DNA of 6,213 nucleotides, taken from assembly GCA_027294815.1 (NCBI GenBank), contig JAPULP010000236.1:1-6213 (forward strand), written 5' to 3'. The notes under the pieces were generated by a model, which was given only the letters and a program-made list of their open reading frames with translations, ran no database searches and was not told the DNA's origin. Origin of the DNA: Gemmatimonadota bacterium (GTDB taxonomy: Bacteria > Gemmatimonadota > Gemmatimonadetes > Gemmatimonadales > GWC2-71-9). Below are positions 1 to 4,765 of the stretch, piece after piece (positions within the stretch are counted from its first letter, which is position 1; each line of letters begins with the position of its first letter). The translations under genes were made by a program, and so were the position numbers.

Positions 1-189
1 TGTAACTCTGCGACGGATTTCTGCTTGAGTTCAGTGATGTCCACTGTGGGGGGACTCCATGGTTCCGACAACTTCCTTGGTGAGGTATGACAAACGCTAC
101 GCAACCCTCGACGGGGCCGTGCGGGATGTGATGCCTGGAGGCTTCGGTACGGGGTTTCTCGGTGAAGTGAAAGCTCCTCAAAATAGAGT

Positions 190-1338
190 TTGCTCTGGGA
201 CGAGTCAAGAGTGCCCCTGAAGCAGCTCACCCCGTTCTTCAGCTTTTGGCGCGTTGTCACCGCCCTCGATCGGGAAGTGGTGGATGCCGTCGTCGCGCCC
301 GAATACAGCAAAAACACACCGAAGCTGCAAGAGGCGCTTCGGGCGTGGCCCGGGACATATTACTGGTCGCGTCCGGAGGGTCCGAACCGTGTCGTGCTCA
401 TCCGAGCCCTCACACCGCCTCCTGCGGAACGATGGGGAATACACGTGGGGCTGTTCCTTGCCACCTTCGCGACCGTGTGGGGCGCGGGGGCGATTCTCAT
501 GGTGCCGTCACTGACCTTTGGCTTGGCGGACAGCCCCAATCTTGCGGCCTTGTGGCAGTCGACAAAGGACTGGATCTCCGCCTCCACCCCGGGACTGGGG
601 TTTGCCACAGCGCTGATGGGCATCCTCCTGGCGCACGAAATGGGGCACTACGTAGTCGCGCGACGCTATCACATCAGCGCGTCACTGCCCTATTTCCTCC
701 CTGCGCCGCCACAGCTCAACTTCATCGGCACCTTCGGCGCATTCATTCGGCTTCGGAGCCCCATAGTCGACCGGCGGCAGCTGATGGACGTGGGGGCGGC
801 GGGCCCATGGGTTGGGGTGGTGGTGGCCGTGGCCGTCCTGATCGTGGGACTCCTGAATTCTGAGGTCATGGTGGGAGTGCAGGGTGCAACAAAGCAAATG
901 ATCTATGTCGCCAACACCCCCTTTTACCTCGGTGATTCGTTGCTCATGTCCGCGGCGAGGTCGTGGTTCGTTGGGGAGGGGACGGTCCAACTCCATCCCA
1001 TCGCCCTCGCGGGGTGGTTCGGCATTTTTGTGACCATGCTTAACTTGTTGCCACTAGGTCAGTTAGATGGTGGCCACATCGTCTACGCTCTAGTGGGAAA
1101 ACACCAAGCCATCATCGGCAAATTCATGTGGTACGGCATCGTGATCCTGGGATTCCAGTTCTGGGGATGGTGGATCTGGGCGGCGCTCATTCTGATTCTC
1201 GGACGGGGCCGGATCGCTCACCCGTCTGTCCTGGAACCGCACCGGCCCCTTCCCGCCAGTCGCTGGCCAGCCGGCGTGGCCACGGCAATCCTCTTCGCGG
1301 TCACCTTCACGGCGGACCCGCTTCCGACGGTTTTCTAG
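190..1338 (+). CDS. Site-2 protease family (M50) intramembrane zinc metalloprotease
   Basis: The 382-residue product is a polytopic membrane protein of the M50/S2P family, which cleaves membrane-embedded substrates such as anti-sigma factors. The zinc motif HEMGH lies at residues 149-153 in a hydrophobic helix. The second active-site motif, NLLPLGQLDGGH (about 285-296), supplies the LDG aspartate. The GTFGAFIRLRSP segment (180-191) between them is typical of the plant EGY-like bacterial branch. Hydrophobic segments lie near 84-110, 136-158, 203-222, 272-290, 312-337 and 360-376. The first ~80 residues are soluble and no PDZ domain is visible. The start is uncertain. An in-frame TAG at 184-186 rules out a longer form. 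TTG at 190 is the first start and GTG at 211 is the alternative; neither has a strong Shine-Dalgarno and no early ATG exists. The gene is monocistronic as far as can be seen, with a hairpin right after the stop. The substrate is unknown. Confidence 0.93.
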   Translation: MLWDESRVPLKQLTPFFSFWRVVTALDREVVDAVVAPEYSKNTPKLQEALRAWPGTYYWSRPEGPNRVVLIRALTPPPAERWGIHVGLFLATFATVWGAGAILMVPSLTFGLADSPNLAALWQSTKDWISASTPGLGFATALMGILLAHEMGHYVVARRYHISASLPYFLPAPPQLNFIGTFGAFIRLRSPIVDRRQLMDVGAAGPWVGVVVAVAVLIVGLLNSEVMVGVQGATKQMIYVANTPFYLGDSLLMSAARSWFVGEGTVQLHPIALAGWFGIFVTMLNLLPLGQLDGGHIVYALVGKHQAIIGKFMWYGIVILGFQFWGWWIWAALILILGRGRIAHPSVLEPHRPLPASRWPAGVATAILFAVTFTADPLPTVF

Positions 1339-1357
1339 GCACCGGATGTTCCGGTGC
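1339..1357 (+). terminator. Hairpin directly after the M50 protease stop codon
   Basis: A perfect 8-bp inverted repeat (GCACCGGA / TCCGGTGC) with a 3-nt TGT loop begins at the base after the TAG stop. It is positioned as a 3'-end hairpin. The following sequence (GGCCTCTGG...) has no T-run, so it is not a canonical intrinsic terminator. It may stabilise the mRNA end or act with another termination factor. Confidence 0.5.
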
Positions 1358-1462
1358 GGCCTCTGGTGTCGCCCCCCTAGTATAGAAGAAGCAAAGATCG
1401 AGCCGCGGAAGCTCAGCGGGCACTCTCAGGTTGCCACAATGGTGGTGACTACCCGCTCATTG

Positions 1463-1490
1463 TTGCGTAAGTCACAGGTAGCATTATATT
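1463..1490 (+). promoter_or_regulatory. Predicted promoter of the small DHp operon
   Basis: TTGCGT (1463-1468) and TATATT (1485-1490) are separated by 16 nt and match the -35 and -10 consensus at 3/6 and 5/6. They sit in a locally AT-rich patch inside GC-rich DNA. Initiation would fall near 1497, giving a short leader that contains CGGAAG (1503-1508) before the ATG at 1515. This is prediction from sequence only. Confidence 0.45.
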
Positions 1491-1514
1491 TAGCAAACTT
1501 CTCGGAAGATCCGA

Positions 1515-1808
1515 ATGCCCGCAAATTCAGTCCCTCGTTACAATCGGCCACACCCCGGCGAGCCAGTCATGCACGATCTTCCTCCCATCAGTTACGGCGA
1601 GGAGATCATCGCGTTGCGTTTGGTGGTCCGGCGGGCCGAAGACGGGTCCTGGCGGGGCCGGCTCCTTTTCGGTTCGGGCGAAGCCCCGGAAGCCGTGGCC
1701 ACCGCGGAGATCTTTTTCGGAGCTACCGAGCCCGATCTTTGGGACTCCGTCCGTGATCTTCGCGATCACCACATCCGAGATCTCTACCGCTCGCTGATGG
1801 CGGAATGA
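1515..1808 (+). CDS. Small hypothetical protein coupled to a stand-alone DHp protein
   Basis: I do not recognise this 97-residue soluble protein. It has no signal peptide, membrane segment or cysteines. The middle (about residues 31-54, EIIALRLVVRRAEDGSWRGR onward) reads as a two-stranded beta hairpin. It is followed by an acidic helical C-terminus (residues 74-96) rich in Asp, Arg and Leu. ATG 1515 follows a GGAAG motif and fits the predicted promoter. An in-frame ATG at 1569 (MHDLPPISYG...) would give 79 residues and may be the true start, because the first 18 residues look poorly structured. Its TGA stop overlaps the ATG of the next gene (ATGA), so the two are probably translationally coupled and may act together. 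A role as partner or regulator of the DHp protein is inference only. Confidence 0.7.
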   Translation: MPANSVPRYNRPHPGEPVMHDLPPISYGEEIIALRLVVRRAEDGSWRGRLLFGSGEAPEAVATAEIFFGATEPDLWDSVRDLRDHHIRDLYRSLMAE

Positions 1809-1999
1809 ACCAAGGCGGCTCGTTCGAAGAACGCCTCCGCAAGCTCAGACACGATCTCGCCAATCCGCTGTCGGCGGTACTCGCCGAAGCGCAACTTCTC
1901 TTGTTGCGGGAACCACCCCTAGACGATGAGACCGTCGGGACGATTCGGGGCATCGAGGATCAGTGCCGCCGCATGCGAGACATCCTCCAGCAGACTTGA
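1805..1999 (+). CDS. Stand-alone histidine kinase DHp (HisKA-like) phospho-acceptor protein
   Basis: The 64-residue product is essentially one HisKA-type dimerisation/phosphotransfer domain. The H-box RHDLANPLSAV gives His16 as the phospho-acceptor, with the usual following acidic residue (D17) and N-x-P pattern (N20-P21). Helix 1 runs to about residue 35, a short turn contains REPPLDD, and helix 2 (about 42-63, ending CRRMRDILQQT) completes the hairpin. The ATP-binding N, G1 and G2 boxes are absent. The 140 bases downstream contain no remnant of them in any frame I could read, so this looks naturally short rather than freshly truncated. Known stand-alone phospho-acceptors (HPt proteins, Spo0B) relay phosphate between kinases and receivers, and a similar role or a dimerisation decoy is possible here. 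It starts at the ATGA overlap with the upstream gene and probably depends on translational coupling. Confidence 0.72.
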   Translation: MNQGGSFEERLRKLRHDLANPLSAVLAEAQLLLLREPPLDDETVGTIRGIEDQCRRMRDILQQT

Positions 2000-2039
2000 A
2001 CGAGCCCTTCCCGATCTCGGCAGCTCTGTCAGCACCTAA

Positions 2040-2140
2040 AGTGAGAAGGGAGCGGTGAGAAGTGAAGAGGGCCTGGCCCTACCCCCGATGCAGTGGGGTA
2101 GGGGTGGCCCACTCCCTTCTCACTTCTCCCCTCTTACTTC
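2040..2140. repeat. Intergenic dyad with 7-nt repeat arms (element A), likely bidirectional terminator
   Basis: This element fills the gap between two convergent genes. AGTGAGAAGGGAG (2040-2052) is the perfect complement of CTCCCTTCTCACT (2112-2124). GGGCC (2069-2073) pairs with GGCCC (2106-2110), and CCCTACCCC (2077-2085) pairs with GGGGTAGGG (2095-2103) around a 9-nt loop. The outer arms read as degenerate heptads: GTGAGAA, GGGAGCG, GTGAGAA, GTGAAGA on the left, and TTCTCAC, TTCTCCC, CTCTTAC on the right. The second left GTGAGAAG (2055-2062) can also pair with 2116-2123, so more than one register is possible. No U-tract follows on either strand. The right end abuts the stop codon of the minus-strand gene. 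Confidence 0.75.
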
Positions 2141-2770
2141 CTAGTGCTCGATCTTGAAGTTGTCGATGTGCATGTCGAGGTTGTGGTTCAACCGCAGACC
2201 GACGATACCATCGGTGTAGAGATCGGCCGCCGGGACTCGGTCGACTTCGGTTCCGTTCACCATGAAAATCACGTTACCGTTTGCCACGCGGACAGCGACC
2301 TCATTGGTCATGTTCGCGAGCTCTGACTCATTGATGGCCTCGTTCTTGGTCCAGCCACGAACTTCAGCCGTCGAGCTGCCGTTGCGGGTCTTGATGATGT
2401 AACTCCCGTCTCCGCGCACCAGAAAATAGCTGTAGACCTGATCGGCGCCCTGTATGTCTTTGCCGCCGAAGATCAATCCCGTTCCGTGCCCGTGCCCTTT
2501 GGAGCTGAGTTGCTCGATAGTGGCCGAGACCGTGTAGCTGCCGGTCGCCATGTCGTTTTCGCGGTAGAGGGCCACGCCCGGGCCGACGGTAATGTCCCAT
2601 CCGGTGCCTTTCTCGACGAATCGGATGTTGTCGAAATCCTGGCCGCGGTCGGTGCGGGCCATCCAGCCCGGGGCCAACTGGCCGCCGCCCGCAACCGCGC
2701 GGTCGGCGTCCTGTGCCACCGCGGGCAGGGCAAGGGAAAGTGCAATGAGTGTCAGTGGAATCGAACGCAT
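2141..2770 (-). CDS. Secreted LamG/DUF1080-like beta-sandwich protein
   Basis: The 209-residue product has a Sec signal peptide: a short basic start, a hydrophobic stretch to about residue 16, and a likely cleavage after AVA (17-19) or Q20. The mature part is beta-strand rich with a concanavalin-like/family-16-like pattern. Its segments include ENDMATGSYTVSATIEQL (71-88), a Gly/His loop KGHGHGTGLIFGG (91-103), YSYFLVRGDGSYIIK (113-127), VAVRVANGNVIFMVNG (158-173) and a closing LDMHIDNFKIEH. This resembles DUF1080 or LamG-type domains, which bind or hydrolyse sugars, but I cannot identify catalytic residues, so enzyme activity is not claimed. The start is well supported: GAGG (2777-2780, minus sense) lies 6 nt before the ATG. 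It is divergent from the TauE/SafE gene and ends against element A. It is probably periplasmic or exported. Confidence 0.85.
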   Translation of the reverse strand: MRSIPLTLIALSLALPAVAQDADRAVAGGGQLAPGWMARTDRGQDFDNIRFVEKGTGWDITVGPGVALYRENDMATGSYTVSATIEQLSSKGHGHGTGLIFGGKDIQGADQVYSYFLVRGDGSYIIKTRNGSSTAEVRGWTKNEAINESELANMTNEVAVRVANGNVIFMVNGTEVDRVPAADLYTDGIVGLRLNHNLDMHIDNFKIEH

Positions 2771-2799
2771 GGTATACCTCGGGTGGCTAGTGATGAGTT

Positions 2800-3657
2800 G
2801 TGGATTCTATGGCCATGGCGGCGCTTGCGACAGGGCTCCCGTTGCCTCCCGCGGCGCCTCTACTCATCGTTCTGATGGATGTTTCGAATACCTTTGAAGC
2901 CCATGAGCTTTCCAACCCCCTCTTCGTGACACTCACCGCGATCCAGCTGCTACTCGCATGGGCCGTCCTCTGCGCCGGTGCCACACTGCAGGGTTCCATC
3001 GGTTTCGGGCTCGGTGTGGTTGGAGCACCGCTCTTAGTACTGATCGCTCCAGGTTTGGTTCCCGGTCCGCTCCTGTTCGATGCCTTGGTGTTGGCGGTGC
3101 TGATGGTGTACCGAGAGCACCGGTCGATCCACCTCTCGGGTCTCGGATGGGCGCTTGCGGGTCGAGCCGTTGGGGTAGCTGTGGCCGCCGGTATGCTGGC
3201 GCTGATGCCGACGGACAGACTCGGGCTCGCAATCGGTGCAGCCGTCTTGTTGGTCGTTGCCATCAACGCAAGCGGGTTGCGCGTTCGGCCGGGCACGGGC
3301 TCCTTGATCATGGCGGGCATGTTGTCCGGGTTGACGGGAACGATCTCCTCGATTGGTGGCCCGCCTATGGCACTGCTTTATCAGGACGCGGCCGGAGCGC
3401 GTCTTCGTAGCACCCTTTCCGGGTATTTCATGGTCGGCGCAATCATGTCGCTCGTGGCGTTGGCGCTGGTCGGTCGATTCGGAATGGCCGAGCTGCGATT
3501 GGGCGCCCTGTTACTGCCGGGTGTGATCGTGGGTTTTGTGTTGTCGAGCCACGTGGCCGCGGTCGCCGACCGCGCATCGGCGACTCGAGTCTTGGTGTTG
3601 ACGGTGTCGGCCACCGCCGGCGTCGCGGTGATTCTCCGACAGCTGCTCGCTGGGTGA
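2800..3657 (+). CDS. TauE/SafE family membrane permease (anion exporter-like)
   Basis: This 285-residue polytopic inner-membrane protein has the two internally related halves of the TauE/SafE (DUF81) family. The first is GATLQGSIGFGLGVVGAPLL (residues 60-79) and the second is GMLSGLTGTISSIGGPPMAL (173-192). Hydrophobic helices fill residues 42-104, 114-160, 168-195 and 205-283. Characterised members move sulfite, sulfoacetate or other small organosulfur anions; the substrate here cannot be told. The start is uncertain. GTG 2800 is the longest form, ATG at 2809 and 2815 are close alternatives, and ATG 2875 (MDVSNTFEAH, 260 residues) would better fit the usual family length and leave 104 bp for divergent promoters. 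No clear Shine-Dalgarno settles it. No sulfur-metabolism gene lies nearby. Downstream comes a repeat dyad 14 nt after the stop. Confidence 0.87.
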   Translation: MDSMAMAALATGLPLPPAAPLLIVLMDVSNTFEAHELSNPLFVTLTAIQLLLAWAVLCAGATLQGSIGFGLGVVGAPLLVLIAPGLVPGPLLFDALVLAVLMVYREHRSIHLSGLGWALAGRAVGVAVAAGMLALMPTDRLGLAIGAAVLLVVAINASGLRVRPGTGSLIMAGMLSGLTGTISSIGGPPMALLYQDAAGARLRSTLSGYFMVGAIMSLVALALVGRFGMAELRLGALLLPGVIVGFVLSSHVAAVADRASATRVLVLTVSATAGVAVILRQLLAG

Positions 3658-3671
3658 ACTGAGGGCCGTTT

Positions 3672-3759
3672 GCCACAGAGCACACAGAGTAAGTTGGAGG
3701 TCACAGAAAAAATCTGTTGTTTCACTGTGCGCTCGATCCCACTCTGTGCCCTCTGTGGC
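3672..3759. repeat. Intergenic dyad with 9-nt repeat arms (element B)
   Basis: GCCACAGAGCACACAGAGT (3672-3690) faces ACTCTGTGCCCTCTGTGGC (3741-3759); 17 of 19 positions are complementary. Each arm is two tandem copies of a roughly 9-nt unit (CACAGAGCA, CACAGAGTA on the left). An inner 5-bp hairpin, ACAGA (3703-3707) with TCTGT (3713-3717), has a five-A loop and repeats the same CACAG theme. The element begins 14 nt after the TauE/SafE stop and ends before the kinase promoter. It could be the 3'-end structure of the TauE/SafE transcript, although no U-tract follows the outer stem. Confidence 0.7.
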
Positions 3760-3808
3760 TTACGGACCTCCCCAAGCTAATCTTCCCCTGGTTGGGGCTA
3801 CGCCTCGG

Positions 3809-3838
3809 GTGACGACCCCAAGACCGGGGACCTATATT
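3809..3838 (+). promoter_or_regulatory. Predicted promoter for leaderless kinase transcription
   Basis: GTGACG (3809-3814) and TATATT (3833-3838) are 18 nt apart and match -35 and -10 consensus at 4/6 and 5/6. The -10 box ends 6 nt before the ATG at 3845. Transcription would then start at or next to the A of the start codon, giving a leaderless mRNA. No Shine-Dalgarno lies at normal spacing: the nearest purine run, GGGGA, ends about 14 nt upstream. This is inferred from sequence. Confidence 0.5.
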
Positions 3839-3844
3839 CCCGCC

Positions 3845-4687
3845 ATGTCACCGAGGAAAGAGTTGATCGACGTCGTACGTGACGGCCTTGCGGATCGATA
3901 TCGGGTCGAGCGTGTGATCGGCAAGGGAGGCATGGCAAACGTCTTCCTCGCTGAGGATCTATCGAGTCGCGATCAAGTCGCCTTGAAGGTTCTCAATCGA
4001 TCCGTGTCGAGCCGTATCATGCGGGAGCGCTTCGAACGGGAAGTGGCAGTCGGCGGACATCTCGAGCATCCGCACATCGTCCCAATCATGGCGGCAGGCG
4101 AAGTGGAAGGCATGCCGTTTCTCGTCATGCCGTACCTCCCCGGTGACTCCCTTCGCCAACGACTCGAAAAGGGCGGACGGCTCGAGGTGTCTGAGGCGGT
4201 TGGGATCGGACGCGAGATTGCCGATGCGCTCGTCTACGCCCACAGCGGCGGGTTGATTCATCGCGACATCAAACCCGACAACCTTTTGTTTTCGGACGGA
4301 CACGCCATGGTAACCGATTTCGGTGTGGCCGTCGCCATCAAGGCGTCGCTGGACGATCGGCTTACCGCTCCGGGCGAGGTGCTTGGCACGCCGACGTACA
4401 TGAGTCCCGAGCAAGCGATGGGCCGGTTCCAACTCGACACGCGCACAGACATCTACAGCCTCGGATGCGTGATATTCGAAATGTTGATAGGGGCCCCACC
4501 CTTTCGACCGGCCCATCCAGACGCCATCATCGTGCGCCGCCTTACCGATGACACACCCAAGGCGTGTGACTTCCGGCCGGAGGTGCCCGCCCACATCGAG
4601 GCAGCGGTGTGCAAGTCTCTCGGATGGAAGCCAGAGGAGAGGTTTGCGACGGCCCAGGAATTTCGGGATGTGTTGGGTAGGGTGTAG
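3845..4687 (+). CDS. Minimal Hanks-type serine/threonine protein kinase
   Basis: This 280-residue soluble kinase phosphorylates Ser/Thr on protein targets, which are unknown here. All catalytic elements are intact: Gly-rich loop GKGGMANVF (26-34), VALK lysine K48, helix-C glutamate E65, HRDIKPDN (139-146) with catalytic D141, DFG (158-160), activation segment with T182/T184 in GTPTYMSPEQ (181-190), and DIYSLG (202-207). The domain ends at RFATAQEFRDVLGRV, the usual last helix, and nothing follows. There is no membrane helix, PASTA, TPR or WD40 module, although relatives in this kind of organism often carry long C-terminal parts. An upstream in-frame ATG at 3746 lies inside repeat element B and gives a Pro-rich, unconserved extension. 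ATG 3845 is preferred because the N-terminus MSPRKELIDVVRDGLADRY leads straight into the kinase fold and a -10 box sits just upstream. The last codons and TAG stop lie inside repeat element C. Confidence 0.94.
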   Translation: MSPRKELIDVVRDGLADRYRVERVIGKGGMANVFLAEDLSSRDQVALKVLNRSVSSRIMRERFEREVAVGGHLEHPHIVPIMAAGEVEGMPFLVMPYLPGDSLRQRLEKGGRLEVSEAVGIGREIADALVYAHSGGLIHRDIKPDNLLFSDGHAMVTDFGVAVAIKASLDDRLTAPGEVLGTPTYMSPEQAMGRFQLDTRTDIYSLGCVIFEMLIGAPPFRPAHPDAIIVRRLTDDTPKACDFRPEVPAHIEAAVCKSLGWKPEERFATAQEFRDVLGRV

Positions 4688-4765
4688 GGTGTGGGGTGTG
4701 GGGTGTGGGTGGTAGGTGTGCTGTCGTTGTGCCTACACCTACACCCTACACCCTACACCCTATCC
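4675..4765. repeat. Heptad-repeat dyad spanning both convergent stop codons (element C)
   Basis: The left arm is five 7-nt units: GGGTAGG (4675-4681), GTGTAGG (4682-4688) and three GTGTGGG (4689-4709). The right arm is CCTACAC (4732-4738), CTACAC (4739-4744, one base short), CCTACAC (4745-4751), CCTACAC (4752-4758) and CCTATCC (4759-4765). The arms pair over nearly their full length, with a 22-nt loop (4710-4731). The kinase stop TAG (4685-4687) lies in left unit 2 and the fbpC stop (CTA, 4760-4762) in right unit 5, so both genes end inside the element and share it as their only 3' region. No U-tract follows on either strand. A bidirectional terminator or mRNA-end stabiliser is likely. Confidence 0.8.

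Noticed and set aside
246..863. 205-residue plus-strand ORF inside the M50 protease gene
   Set aside because: It is an alternate-frame shadow: low-complexity Arg/Gly/His-rich, while the overlapping frame encodes the HEMGH protease.
1346..1756. 136-residue plus-strand ORF covering the promoter region and the small gene
   Set aside because: It is Arg/Ser/Gly-rich with no motif, starts inside the protease hairpin and overlaps the better-supported 1515-1808 gene in another frame.
2486..2875. 129-residue plus-strand ORF antisense to the secreted protein
   Set aside because: The minus strand encodes a signal peptide and a beta-sandwich protein with a good ribosome binding site; this ORF has no recognisable features.
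2787..3320. 177-residue minus-strand ORF antisense to the TauE/SafE permease
   Set aside because: Ser/Thr/Pro/Ala-rich composition typical of an antisense shadow; the plus strand has clear family motifs.
3746..3844. 33-residue N-terminal extension of the kinase
   Set aside because: It begins inside repeat element B and covers the predicted promoter; ATG 3845 leads directly into the kinase domain.
3959..4594. 211-residue minus-strand ORF antisense to the kinase
   Set aside because: The opposite strand carries every kinase motif; the antisense product has no recognisable features.
4675..4765. CRISPR array or telomere-like repeat
   Set aside because: Units are 7 nt and contiguous with no spacers, and the second arm is inverted, so it is a tandem-repeat dyad rather than a CRISPR array; telomere-like resemblance is superficial inside coding ends.
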